A DNA stretch of 51,208 nt from an uncultured Bacteroidales bacterium (GTDB taxonomy: Bacteria > Bacteroidota > Bacteroidia > Bacteroidales > UBA932), in NCBI GenBank assembly GCA_900316045.1, contig ONBM01000004.1:1-51208 (forward strand). The letters are read 5' to 3'. Both the position numbers and the translations under genes were made by a program. Shown one piece after another: positions 17,445 through 25,955 of the stretch (positions are counted from its first letter, which is position 1; each line of letters opens with the position of its first letter). The notes beneath the pieces are model-generated. The model saw nothing but the letters and a program-made list of their open reading frames with translations. It did not search any database and had not been told where the DNA came from.

Positions 17445-18833
17445 TTACCTTCTGCCGCCGCCGCCACGTGAACCGCCTCCAGACGATCCTCCTGAGCTGC
17501 GTCCGCCACCGAAAGATCCGCCTGACGAACCTCCGGAACTTCTGCTATAACTGCTGCTGGAGCTTGAGCTTCTGCTGTAGCTGCTGCTGGAGCTTCTGTC
17601 GTAACTGCTTGAATTATTATAGCTTCCGCTACTCCTGGTGGAATATGACGAGTTGCTTGGAACTGAGACAGAAGACCTTGAGGTCGATGGCCTGGAATAA
17701 GTCTGATTGCTTGTTGAAGAGCTTCCTGAATAGCTAGGCCGGCTGTAACTCGTGGCTGTGCCATTGCCTGACCTGTAAGAAGAAGACCTTCCGGAATAGG
17801 AAGACCCGGCAGCCGAGCTGCGAGCCACAGAACCCCTAGTTGAATAAGAACTCATAGGCGTTCTTGCCACAGAAGTCGCTGATGTTCTCTTGCTTATCGC
17901 AGATCTGCTGTTCGACGCTCTTGAAAAGGCAGAACTGTTGATGGACGAGGATGATGATGTGCTTGAGGACCTTACGGATGAGGAAGCACCTGAAGTCCTG
18001 ACTGCGCCAGACCTGGAGATATTCCCGGACCTGGTAACCTGAGGAGCGGACGATCTGGTGGAATATCCTGACCGGGGCATTCCATAAGTCGTGGACGAGC
18101 CTATGCCAGAGCGAGATGAAGAGCCCGAAGCATAATTTCTAGGCGTATGTACTCTGGAAGTAAAGCCATGACCGAAGTCGTCGTGCCAGTAGTGATGATG
18201 GTAATATGGATCGCCATACCAGCCCCATCCTCCATACCAGCCGCCGTACCATCCGCTGTAGTACCAAGGATCCCAATACCAAGGGTCATAGAATCCTATC
18301 GAGAAACCGCCCCAAGGGCCACCCCAGCCCCAGTTCCATGAGAACCCGTAATTCCAAGGCCTGTAGTACCAAGGATCGTAGTACCATCTGTTATAGTACC
18401 AAGGAGAATATCCCCAGTAATATGGAGAGTACATAGGCCCGTAATACCAGGACGATGCGTACCATGGCTGATATGAATGCCAAGTATCCCATGAGTTGTC
18501 ATACAGAGTCACGGTAGTGTTGCTGCCGTTAAGAGATATCTTGGCCGTCCTGTCCGTAGGAATGAAAAGAGTATCGACCTTCTCTCCGCTTTTCATGAAA
18601 ATCGGGGAACTTTTAGTCTTTGCTACAAGTGGATCTGTATCAGTCGTCTCCACCTGCACGGCTTGATTATTTTGCTCTTTAGCCTCTGGCTTCAGAATAT
18701 TATCTGTAGAGGAGTAATAGACTCCGTCCTGATACCTCTGGTGGGAGGCGTTAGAAGCATACTGCGCTGCCGAACCGCACGAAGTCAGTGCCGCAAGGAG
18801 CGTCGAGATGATTATTAATGTGCGTGTTTTCAT
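17445..18833 (-). CDS. low-complexity Trp/Tyr-rich, Ser/Gly-tailed lipoprotein
   Basis: 462 residues. Lipobox LTSC with Cys19. Residues about 20-110 are ordinary (VYYSSTDNILKPEAKEQN...). About 113-220 are extremely rich in Trp, Tyr, Gly and Pro (PWYYNRWYYDPWYYRPWNYG). About 225-430 are mostly Ser, Arg, Thr and Tyr, and the end is Gly-rich and basic (GGSRGGGGRR). Similar uncharacterised aromatic-rich lipoproteins occur in Bacteroidales. The ATG is preceded at 7 bases by a full AGGAGG. Its tail resembles that of the porin at 33548. An adhesive or cell-wall role can be imagined but is not supported by any domain. Confidence 0.75.
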   Translation of the reverse strand: MKTRTLIIISTLLAALTSCGSAAQYASNASHQRYQDGVYYSSTDNILKPEAKEQNNQAVQVETTDTDPLVAKTKSSPIFMKSGEKVDTLFIPTDRTAKISLNGSNTTVTLYDNSWDTWHSYQPWYASSWYYGPMYSPYYWGYSPWYYNRWYYDPWYYRPWNYGFSWNWGWGGPWGGFSIGFYDPWYWDPWYYSGWYGGWYGGWGWYGDPYYHHHYWHDDFGHGFTSRVHTPRNYASGSSSRSGIGSSTTYGMPRSGYSTRSSAPQVTRSGNISRSGAVRTSGASSSVRSSSTSSSSSINSSAFSRASNSRSAISKRTSATSVARTPMSSYSTRGSVARSSAAGSSYSGRSSSYRSGNGTATSYSRPSYSGSSSTSNQTYSRPSTSRSSVSVPSNSSYSTRSSGSYNNSSSYDRSSSSSYSRSSSSSSSYSRSSGGSSGGSFGGGRSSGGSSGGGSRGGGGRR

Positions 18834-18840
18834 ATATTGA

Positions 18841-18846
18841 CCTCCT
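18841..18846 (-). promoter_or_regulatory. strong Shine-Dalgarno sequence
   Basis: On the minus strand AGGAGG ends 7 bases before the ATG at 18833. Bacteroidetes genes rarely carry such a perfect ribosome-binding site, and none of the other starts in this window has one as good. It supports this start and suggests high or special translation of the lipoprotein. Confidence 0.6.
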
Positions 18847-18865
18847 GTATTTTAATAATAATTCT

Positions 18866-18946
18866 TAACTTCGCACCTGTCAAAGGTGCAAGGATTCGAA
18901 TCTTTATCGATTCTAATCAAGAACAAAATCCATACCTTGTGGATTT
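18866..18946 (+). promoter_or_regulatory. hairpin-rich leader upstream of proS, with possible -7 box
   Basis: TAACTTCG at 18866-18873 could be a -7 box (one mismatch). Three hairpins follow before the proS ATG at 18988: GCACCT/AGGTGC (18873-18889, loop 5), GAATC/GATTC (18898-18913, loop 6; it competes with the palindrome GATTCGAATC at 18893-18902), and AAATCCA/TGGATTT (18926-18946, loop 7). On the opposite strand CACCTTTG (18888-18881) could serve the lipoprotein gene. No U-run follows the hairpins, so a classic attenuator is not shown. Confidence 0.35.
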
Positions 18947-18987
18947 CTTGCATAAATATAGGTTGAATTTTTGAATTTTAGTATAAT

Positions 18988-20466
18988 ATGGCAAAAGAAA
19001 TTACAAGCAGGGAAGAGAATTATTCCCAATGGTACAATGATCTGGTGGTTAAATCGGGTTTAGCGGAGCAGTCTCCTGTCAGAGGCTGCATGGTCATTAA
19101 GCCTTATGGGTATGCCATATGGGAAAAGATGCAGTCTGTGCTGGATGGCATGTTCAAGGAAACAGGAGCTCAGAATGCGTATTTCCCGCTTTTCATACCG
19201 AAATCTTTTTTCAGCAGGGAAGCGGAGCATGTAGCAGGCTTCGCCAAAGAATGCGCCGTGGTGACACATCACAGGCTCATGAATGACCCTGACGGCAAAG
19301 GCATCGTGGTCGATCCGGACGCTAAACTTGAAGAGGAATTGATTGTGAGGCCTACTTCCGAGACAATTATCTGGAGCACTTATAAGAATTGGATTAAATC
19401 TTGGAGAGACATTCCTATCATGTGCAATCAGTGGGCGAACGTAGTCCGCTGGGAGATGCGCACCAGGCTGTTCTTGCGCACGTCCGAGTTTCTCTGGCAG
19501 GAAGGGCATACGGCTCATGCCACGGCAGAAGAGGCTCAGGCAGAGGCGGAAAGGATGGTGCAAGTTTATGCCAGGTTCGCCCGAGAATTTCTTGCGTTGC
19601 CGGTAATCGTCGGGCATAAGAGTCCTAATGAAAGATTCGCCGGAGCGCTGGACACTCTGACAATCGAGGCCATGATGCAGGATGGCAAGGCATTGCAAGC
19701 AGGCACGTCACATTTCCTCGGTCAGAATTTCGCCAAATCTTTTGACGTTCAATTTACTGACAAGGATGGCAGCCAGCAATACGTGTGGGCTACTTCATGG
19801 GGCGTGTCCACGAGGCTGATGGGCGCTCTCGTCATGGCACACGGAGACGATAACGGGCTGGTTCTTCCTCCAAGGCTTGCACCGATTCAGGTGGTGATGG
19901 TGCCAATTTTCAAGACTGCCGAAGAACATTCTGCCATCATTGACAAAATGTCAGCCCTGAAAAAAGAGCTTGAAGCCAAAGGCCATACCGTGAAGATTGA
20001 TGACAGAGATACGCTCCGCCCTGGATTCAAATTCGCAGAATGGGAGCTGAAGGGTGTTCCGGTACGTCTGGCAATAGGCCCTCGCGACTTGGAGAATGGC
20101 ACGGTTGAAGTGCACAGGAGAGATACCATGGAAAAAGAAACAGTCGCTTTAGACGGGCTGGCAGATTCAATCGAGAGCCTGCTTGAGGATATTCAGAGGA
20201 ATATCTACAAAAAGGCATTCGATTTCCGTGCCGCCAACGTAGAAAAATGCGACGATTGGAACGAGTTCAAAGAAAAGATCGGGACGGGAAAGTTCCTGCT
20301 ATGCCATTGGGACGGCACTGCCGAGACTGAGCAGAAGATAAAGGATGAGACAAAGGCAACTATCAGGTGCATTCCGGTGGATAGTTTCGTCTGCGAAGAA
20401 GAAGGGAAGGACATATATTCAGGAAAGCCATCGCACCAAAGAGTGGTGTTCGCTATATCATATTAA
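18988..20466 (+). CDS. proS: prolyl-tRNA synthetase (archaeal/eukaryotic type)
   Basis: 492 residues, class II synthetase that charges tRNA-Pro. Motif 2/3 regions are clear: [20 protein letters not shown], then [26 protein letters not shown]. The anticodon-binding domain starts near residue 295 ([12 protein letters not shown]). It lacks the large editing insertion of E. coli-type ProRS and has the extra C-terminal domain ending in ...VVFAISY, with the conserved terminal Tyr of archaeal-type ProRS. This type is usual in Bacteroidetes. Followed after 15 bp by the DUF3078 gene. Confidence 0.97.
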   Translation: MAKEITSREENYSQWYNDLVVKSGLAEQSPVRGCMVIKPYGYAIWEKMQSVLDGMFKETGAQNAYFPLFIPKSFFSREAEHVAGFAKECAVVTHHRLMNDPDGKGIVVDPDAKLEEELIVRPTSETIIWSTYKNWIKSWRDIPIMCNQWANVVRWEMRTRLFLRTSEFLWQEGHTAHATAEEAQAEAERMVQVYARFAREFLALPVIVGHKSPNERFAGALDTLTIEAMMQDGKALQAGTSHFLGQNFAKSFDVQFTDKDGSQQYVWATSWGVSTRLMGALVMAHGDDNGLVLPPRLAPIQVVMVPIFKTAEEHSAIIDKMSALKKELEAKGHTVKIDDRDTLRPGFKFAEWELKGVPVRLAIGPRDLENGTVEVHRRDTMEKETVALDGLADSIESLLEDIQRNIYKKAFDFRAANVEKCDDWNEFKEKIGTGKFLLCHWDGTAETEQKIKDETKATIRCIPVDSFVCEEEGKDIYSGKPSHQRVVFAISY

Positions 20467-20481
20467 TAAAAAAAGACAAAG

Positions 20482-21612
20482 ATGAAGTTTAAGAATATTT
20501 TATCTGCTATAACATTAGCATCGGCGTTGCTAGGGCCGGTTTCGCTCCAAGCTCAGACCGACACGACGAAGAAAGACGCTCAGTCAGCTGCTGCCGCCGC
20601 CGCTGCCGCGCTTGTAAACGCTCCGCAGACGCAGGTCGTGCCTCCTAAGCCGAATTACTGGAAGAAATCCTTGCTCACCAGCATCCAGTTCAGCCAGACG
20701 AAATTCAATAACTGGGCGGCGGGAGGAATCGACAACGTGACCTTGGCTTCTTACATAGACGCTAATGCCAATTATGCGCAAGACAAGAAGTTCTGGAACA
20801 ACAGGCTGCAGGTAGATTTTGGATTCATCTACCAAGACGATAAGCCATTCGTGCAGAAAAACACGGACAGGATTTATTTGGAGAGCAAATACGGTCACAG
20901 AATCACTGATAAACTGAATTATTCAGGTCAGTTCACCTTCCGTTCGCAGTTTACTAACAGTTACAAGTACAACAGCCCGAAAGATTACGAAGGAGACAAG
21001 CCTTCCAGGCGGGATTGGATGAATGCCAGGACTTTGAAATCAGGTTTTCTCTCGCCAGCCTATTTCACGGTCGGCCTAGGTATCGACTGGGTGCCGAATC
21101 CTAAGAATAACTGGCTGGTAGTAAACTTCGCTCCTATTACGGGCGGTCTTACCATGGTCACTGACGAGAGTCTCAGGAAAGGTTATGGTCTTGAGCGCAA
21201 GAGCAAATATAAAGACGAGACGCAGTACCCCTATAACATCACGGACGATTCGGGGGCCGTGGTCGGATATCATGGCAACTACTATAAGTCAGCCAAATGG
21301 CAGCTTGGAGCTCAGCTGAAAGTCGATTTGAAGCTGAGGATAAATTCGAACATAAATTACAGCTCTCAGCTGGTGCTTTTCTCTGATTACCTGGATAATC
21401 CTCAGAATCTCAGGGTGAACTGGGACAATCGTTTCAATTGGGTCCTGGCCAAATATTTCACGTTCTCGCTCACGACATTCATGATTTACGATGACAATGT
21501 CCTGATCAAAGACGAGAGTGACATTGACAAGTACCCTGAGGGCAAGAAGAGGATTCAGTTCAGGGAACTGATAGGATTCGGATTCTCTTACACGTTTCCT
21601 CGCCCGAAATAA
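20482..21612 (+). CDS. DUF3078 family outer-envelope protein
   Basis: 376 residues. A signal peptide ends at about residue 25 (VSLQAQ), followed by an Ala-rich linker (about 33-46) and the DUF3078 start WKKSLLTSIQFSQTKFNNWA. The remaining sequence has beta-strand alternation and ends in FSYTFPRPK. This fits a small outer membrane barrel. Function unknown. Its stop overlaps the tilS start (TAATG), so the two are translationally coupled, although no functional link is obvious. Confidence 0.8.
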   Translation: MKFKNILSAITLASALLGPVSLQAQTDTTKKDAQSAAAAAAAALVNAPQTQVVPPKPNYWKKSLLTSIQFSQTKFNNWAAGGIDNVTLASYIDANANYAQDKKFWNNRLQVDFGFIYQDDKPFVQKNTDRIYLESKYGHRITDKLNYSGQFTFRSQFTNSYKYNSPKDYEGDKPSRRDWMNARTLKSGFLSPAYFTVGLGIDWVPNPKNNWLVVNFAPITGGLTMVTDESLRKGYGLERKSKYKDETQYPYNITDDSGAVVGYHGNYYKSAKWQLGAQLKVDLKLRINSNINYSSQLVLFSDYLDNPQNLRVNWDNRFNWVLAKYFTFSLTTFMIYDDNVLIKDESDIDKYPEGKKRIQFRELIGFGFSYTFPRPK

Positions 21613-23018
21613 TGATCAGCCAGGCTCATTTCGACCGGATACTGTCATCGCTGAATCTTAGCAGCGGCTCAAGCGTCTTGCTTGCTGTCAGCGGCGGAGT
21701 GGATTCAATGGTCATGGCCTGCCTTTTCAGCCATTCTGCGATAAAATGCCGCTTGGCCATAGCTCATTGCAACTTTCATTTGCGAGGAGCCGACAGCGAC
21801 TCCGATGAGGCATTGGTCAGGGAATATGCCGGAACGCAAGGTGTCATATTCAAGAAAAAAGACTTTTGCACTAAAGAATATGCCGCTTCGAAGGGTTTGA
21901 GCATCGAGATGGCAGCAAGGGAGCTGAGATATTCTTGGTTCGAGGAGGTCTGTCAGAGGGATGGTTACGTAGCAGTGGCTGTGGCACACAATCAGAATGA
22001 TAATGCGGAGACGCTGATTCTGAACATGTTGAGAGGCTGCGGAATAGGAGGAGCTACAGGAATGAGGCTTTCTTCGAAGGTGCCGGTGAAAGGCGCAGGG
22101 ACAGTCTTGCTAAGGCCGATGCTGGAATTTTCTAGGAAAGATATTTATGAATATGCTGTGTCTCAGGGGATTAAATGGCACGAAGATAAGACGAACGCAG
22201 ACTCGGCATATAAGAGGAACCTGATCAGGAACGAGATATTCCCACTATTCGAGAAGCTAAATCCTGCGTTTCTGAGCACCCTTTCAAAGGATATGGCAAA
22301 TTATGCCCAGGCTCAGAGGGCCGCAGACGAGTGGAGCGACAGAATAAAAGAATATTCCGTGACGAAACGGACAGATGGAGGCATCGCCATTGGAATTTCT
22401 AAATTAAGGGAACACCACGCATGGGAATATTTCATATTCAGTTTCCTTACTGAGCGTGGCTTCGGAGCTGCTGTAATCGAAGATCTGGTAAAGCGACTGC
22501 ATTCGGGAGGAAATATCGCGGGGAAGCACTTCTTCTCTAGTGAATATTCTTTATCCGTTTCTTCTAATGAGTTAATAATCAGTCATAAACATAGTGGCGA
22601 ACCTTTGGGGGCTTTCCTGATTCCCTGTCCTGGAGAGTATGAGATCGCTGGCCGGAAATTTTCTGTAGTCGTTACGGCATATTCAGAAAACATGCCCTTA
22701 AGACAACCAGAGGGCACTGTCGCCTTAGATGCTGGGAAAATAGGCTTCCCGCTCAAGGTTCGTTCTTGGCGCGAAGGCGACTGGATGTGTCCACTAGGCG
22801 TAAGAACTCAGTTTGGAGGACTTGGCAGAAAGAAGCTGCAAGACATATTCACGGACTTGAAATTTTCCATCGCAGATAAGGCGAATGCTCTTCTTTTGCA
22901 ATTCCCAGATTCTGAGAACGCCTCACACGTGGCGGCAATACTTTGCTCTCGAATAGATGAGACAGTAAAAATTACCCCCGAGACCTGTGAAATAATCAGA
23001 ATCTCGGAGGCATATTAA
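21612..23018 (+). CDS. tilS: tRNA(Ile)-lysidine synthase TilS
   Basis: 468 residues. TilS converts the wobble C of tRNA-Ile(CAU) to lysidine, letting it read AUA. The PP-loop motif SGGVDS is at 27-32, followed by the family segment HCNFHLRGADSDSDE and HNQNDNAETLILNMLRGCG-IGG. The C-terminal domain (WREGDWMCPLG, LGRKKLQDIFTDLK) is present, so it is the long form. AUA codons are frequent in this window, in line with an active enzyme. The gene itself holds about 12 GAATAT/ATATTC words, far more than expected for its length. Confidence 0.95.
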   Translation: MISQAHFDRILSSLNLSSGSSVLLAVSGGVDSMVMACLFSHSAIKCRLAIAHCNFHLRGADSDSDEALVREYAGTQGVIFKKKDFCTKEYAASKGLSIEMAARELRYSWFEEVCQRDGYVAVAVAHNQNDNAETLILNMLRGCGIGGATGMRLSSKVPVKGAGTVLLRPMLEFSRKDIYEYAVSQGIKWHEDKTNADSAYKRNLIRNEIFPLFEKLNPAFLSTLSKDMANYAQAQRAADEWSDRIKEYSVTKRTDGGIAIGISKLREHHAWEYFIFSFLTERGFGAAVIEDLVKRLHSGGNIAGKHFFSSEYSLSVSSNELIISHKHSGEPLGAFLIPCPGEYEIAGRKFSVVVTAYSENMPLRQPEGTVALDAGKIGFPLKVRSWREGDWMCPLGVRTQFGGLGRKKLQDIFTDLKFSIADKANALLLQFPDSENASHVAAILCSRIDETVKITPETCEIIRISEAY

Positions 23019-23031
23019 CCATATTCAACTT

Positions 23032-24081
23032 CTAAACTATCAGCATGGCGTCGCCGTAAGGCCCGAAGCGATAATCTTCATTCAGCGCAATTTTATATGC
23101 ATTCATTACGTTGTCGAACCCGCCAAATGCTGCGACGGCCATGAGCATAGTGGACTCTGGCATGTGAAAATTCGAGACAAGAGCGTCCGGAATAGAGAAA
23201 TCGTATGGGGGGAAGATGAATTTGTTAGTCCATCCATCGAACGGCCTCACCTCGCTGTTTGTCGTGACGTATGCTTCGAGTCCTCTCAGAACGGTGACTC
23301 CTATGGCGCAGATTTTATGTCTGGCATTTTTAGCCTTATTAATGACATCGCAAGCCTCTGGAGTTATGATCAACCTCTCGGAATCCATCCTGTGCTTCGA
23401 AAGATCCTCTACGTCAACTCTCCGATATTGGCCAATTCCCATGTAGAGGGTAATGAAAGCTTTATCGATGTCCTTCAATATCATTCTGTTAAACAGCTCG
23501 CGGCTGAAATGCAGGCCTGCTGCAGGTGCTGCCACGGCGCCTTCGTTCTTGGCGAAGATAGTCTGATAATTCTCGGTGTCAGCTGGAGTTATCTTGTCCT
23601 TGATGAATCTTGGCACAGGTATCTCTCCCAGGCTGAAAAGCTGCTTCCTGAAGTCCTCGTATGGACCATCATAGAGGAATCTAAGGGTTCTGCCTCTGGA
23701 AGTAGTGTTGTCTATTACTTCTGCGACAAGGCTCTGATCCTCGCCGAAATAAAGCTTATTGCCTATTCTTATTTTTCTGGCAGGGTCTACAATCACGTCC
23801 CAGAGATGCTGCTCTCTGCTGAGTTCCCTGAGGAGGAATACCATGATGTCGGCACCGGTTTTCTCTTTCTTGCCGTACAGTCTGGCAGGAAAAACTTTCG
23901 TGTCATTGAAAACGAAAGTGTCTCCTTTCCCGAAATAATCGATGATGTCTTTGAAGATTCTGTGCTCTATTTCACCTGTGTCTTTGTGAACTACCATCAG
24001 TTTGCATTCGTCACGCCACGTCGTTGGGTTTTTTGCTAGCTTGTCTTTAGGTAGCAGGAATTGAAATTGCGAAAGTTTCAT
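23032..24081 (-). CDS. queA: QueA, S-adenosylmethionine:tRNA ribosyltransferase-isomerase
   Basis: 349 residues. QueA transfers the ribosyl part of SAM to preQ1-modified tRNA to form epoxyqueuosine. Characteristic stretches are visible: [17 protein letters not shown], the segment [18 protein letters not shown], and [11 protein letters not shown]; the C-terminal part has [20 protein letters not shown] and a [10 protein letters not shown] helix. Converges with tilS, 13 bp apart. It lies 65 bp downstream of the Nudix gene on the same strand; the gap has no hairpin, so the two may be co-transcribed. Confidence 0.95.
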   Translation of the reverse strand: MKLSQFQFLLPKDKLAKNPTTWRDECKLMVVHKDTGEIEHRIFKDIIDYFGKGDTFVFNDTKVFPARLYGKKEKTGADIMVFLLRELSREQHLWDVIVDPARKIRIGNKLYFGEDQSLVAEVIDNTTSRGRTLRFLYDGPYEDFRKQLFSLGEIPVPRFIKDKITPADTENYQTIFAKNEGAVAAPAAGLHFSRELFNRMILKDIDKAFITLYMGIGQYRRVDVEDLSKHRMDSERLIITPEACDVINKAKNARHKICAIGVTVLRGLEAYVTTNSEVRPFDGWTNKFIFPPYDFSIPDALVSNFHMPESTMLMAVAAFGGFDNVMNAYKIALNEDYRFGPYGDAMLIV

Positions 24082-24146
24082 ATAATCTATTTGTATAGAC
24101 TATTATTATACGGTGAATGTTGAGAAAATGTTTCAAGTCCTGGAGA

Positions 24147-24761
24147 TTAGATTCCTGAGCTTCTGAAAACCTCTATTATCGAAGGGTAAGTGTCAATCAG
24201 ATAAGAAGCTATGCAGGAGCGAGGAATCCACACGGCTTTCGTGATGTCTTCATCTCGCTGAGGAATGAGGTCTATCGGCTTCGTGTAAAGCATTTCATAC
24301 CACCAGGTATGCTTCAGGTGCCATTTCTCGTTGCGAAAATAGCAATGGTCGGTGACGCAGATTAGCTTTCCTAGTTCGAGTTCTTTCACCCCTGTCTCTT
24401 CCTGAACCTCTCGCATCGCCGTGACAGTAATATCCTCTCCCTCTTCCTGATGACCTTTGGGCAGGTCCCAGAGCCCATTTCTCTTAATCATCAGTACATC
24501 ACTCCGGCGGTTGGACACTAACCCTCCTGCTGCAGTCACTTCTTTAAAATTAGAACAAAAATTTTCGTACGTGCTTTCCACGTTTTCAGTTGGGATGAAT
24601 ATTCTTTGAAGGGAATCGGAGCTTTCGAATAGAGATACAAGTTTTGAAATATCAGCTTTGGAGTCACCTAAATGCAATTCTATCGAGTTGGGGTCTGAAA
24701 GCGAGCTCTCTCCCGGAGAGCAGATTATCACGCATCTCTTTTCAAGGTAAATCCTGTGCAT
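24147..24761 (-). CDS. Nudix hydrolase
   Basis: 204 residues. The complete Nudix box GX5EX7REUXEEXGU is at residues 103-125 (GHQEEGED..., REVQEETGV), so the protein should hydrolyse a nucleoside diphosphate linked to another group. The first 80 residues form an extra N-terminal domain without a known motif. Substrate unknown. The gene is divergent from pyrE with 59 bp between the start codons, containing opposed -7 boxes. Confidence 0.88.
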   Translation of the reverse strand: MHRIYLEKRCVIICSPGESSLSDPNSIELHLGDSKADISKLVSLFESSDSLQRIFIPTENVESTYENFCSNFKEVTAAGGLVSNRRSDVLMIKRNGLWDLPKGHQEEGEDITVTAMREVQEETGVKELELGKLICVTDHCYFRNEKWHLKHTWWYEMLYTKPIDLIPQRDEDITKAVWIPRSCIASYLIDTYPSIIEVFRSSGI

Positions 24762-24777
24762 CGTATGTTAAAATGAC

Positions 24778-24804
24778 TATATTTGCATATTGCATGCAAA
24801 TTTA
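24778..24804. promoter_or_regulatory. opposed promoters of pyrE (+) and the Nudix gene (-)
   Basis: TATATTTG at 24778-24785 on the plus strand and TAAATTTG at 24804-24797 on the minus strand both match TAnnTTTG perfectly. Each points toward the other, with predicted start sites within a few bases (near 24790) and leaders of about 30 bases to each ATG. The boxes sit in an inverted repeat TTTGCAT-N5-ATGCAAA (24782-24800). A TGTG 19 bp upstream of the plus box (24755-24758) is a fair -33 element; the minus box has none that I can see. Confidence 0.5.
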
Positions 24805-24820
24805 ATCCAATTCATTGAAA

Positions 24821-25456
24821 ATGGAAACAGTAGCTAGAAAACTTGCTTCCGAGCTTCTTCGGATAGGTGCAGTCCTGCTTCGCCCGAATGCCCCTTTTAC
24901 TTGGGCATCAGGCTGGCATTCACCGATATATTGCGATAACAGACGAATCTTGTCTGACCCGCAGCTGAGGTCAAAGGTGGCCTCGTGGCTATCTGAAGAT
25001 GCTAGAAAACTCTACCCTGAAGCTGAAGTGGCCGCAGGCGTTGCTACCGGTGCTATCGCCCACGGAGTGCTCGCCGCTGACAGGTTAGGGAAGCCTTTCG
25101 TCTACGTCCGTCCTAAGCCGAAAGACCATGGCACAGGTTCTCAAATCGAGGGCGTGCTGCCCGAAGGGGCAAAGGTCGTCGTGATCGAGGACTTGATTTC
25201 GACGGGGATGAGCAGCTTGGCTGCAGTGAAGGCATTGAGAGAGGCTGGCGCAGAGGTTTGCGGCATGGTGGCTATATTCACATACGAATTCGAAACGGCT
25301 ATGAAGCAGTTCGAAGATGCCGACGTAAAATTGCACACCCTCTCGAATTACAGCGCCCTGATAGAGGAAGCTTCTGAAGAAGGGTTCATAAAGGATTCGG
25401 ACAAAGAAATGCTGAAGCAGTGGAGGCTGAATCCTGGCGAATGGGGAAATAATTAA
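24821..25456 (+). CDS. pyrE: orotate phosphoribosyltransferase
   Basis: 211 residues from ATG 24821. PyrE makes orotidine 5'-phosphate from orotate and PRPP in pyrimidine synthesis. Signatures: FTWASGWHSPIYCDNRRILS near the start, GVATGAIAHGVLAA, YVRPKPKDHGTGSQIEG (the flexible catalytic loop) and the PRPP motif VVVIEDLISTGMSS. Followed after 12 bp by the SRPBCC gene, starting a four-gene operon. Confidence 0.96.
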   Translation: METVARKLASELLRIGAVLLRPNAPFTWASGWHSPIYCDNRRILSDPQLRSKVASWLSEDARKLYPEAEVAAGVATGAIAHGVLAADRLGKPFVYVRPKPKDHGTGSQIEGVLPEGAKVVVIEDLISTGMSSLAAVKALREAGAEVCGMVAIFTYEFETAMKQFEDADVKLHTLSNYSALIEEASEEGFIKDSDKEMLKQWRLNPGEWGNN

Positions 25457-25468
25457 TTTTTAAAGAAT

Positions 25469-25951
25469 ATGACGACGAATATTGATAGCAAGCATGGCAT
25501 AGTATCGAAGCAGCCTGCGGAACTGTACATGGCGTTTGCTGATTTGCGCAATTTCCTTCAGTTCATACCGGAGGGCAATCGAGGCGATGTCACAGCGGAT
25601 TATGACTCCATCACTGCCACGGTGCAAGGGTTCAAGATAGGCATCATGATAAAAGAAAGAACTCCTTATTCCAGGATAGACTTCATAGATGACGGAGCTC
25701 CGTTCCAGTTCAGTGGCTCGCTGCATTTCGATGCAGCCGCATCTGACCCATACAAGACCGACTTCTATATCGAGTTCAGCGCAGACCTGAATTTGATGAT
25801 GAAAATGCTTCTTGGAAAAAAGCTGAAAGAGGGGATGGATAAGGTCGTGGATGCTCTGGTGGCAATGTCTGAAGGACGGATGCCGGAAGGCATGGACGAA
25901 GATGCTTTGAAAAAGATGAAGGAAGAGCTGGACAAGAATCGCCAGCAATAA
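25469..25951 (+). CDS. SRPBCC-fold protein
   Basis: 160 residues, no signal peptide. The pattern of START/SRPBCC ligand-binding proteins is seen: VSKQPAELYMAFADLRNFLQ at the start (helix after the first strand), strands ATVQGFKIGIMIKERTPYSR, FSGSLHFDAAASDP, and a long C-terminal helix (MMKMLLGKKLKEGMDKVVDA). An extra acidic/basic helix follows (MKEELDKNRQQ). Conserved next to pyrE in Bacteroidales to my recollection. Ligand unknown. Confidence 0.75.
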   Translation: MTTNIDSKHGIVSKQPAELYMAFADLRNFLQFIPEGNRGDVTADYDSITATVQGFKIGIMIKERTPYSRIDFIDDGAPFQFSGSLHFDAAASDPYKTDFYIEFSADLNLMMKMLLGKKLKEGMDKVVDALVAMSEGRMPEGMDEDALKKMKEELDKNRQQ

Positions 25952-25955
25952 GAAT

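Noticed and set aside
18888..18905. TTCGAATC inside a stem, resembling a tRNA T-arm
   Set aside because: The G53-C61 pair is missing, and no anticodon arm, acceptor stem or CCA end can be laid out around it.
23164..24039. 291-codon plus-strand frame opposite queA
   Set aside because: No homology pattern is visible and it is fully antisense to a strongly recognisable queA.
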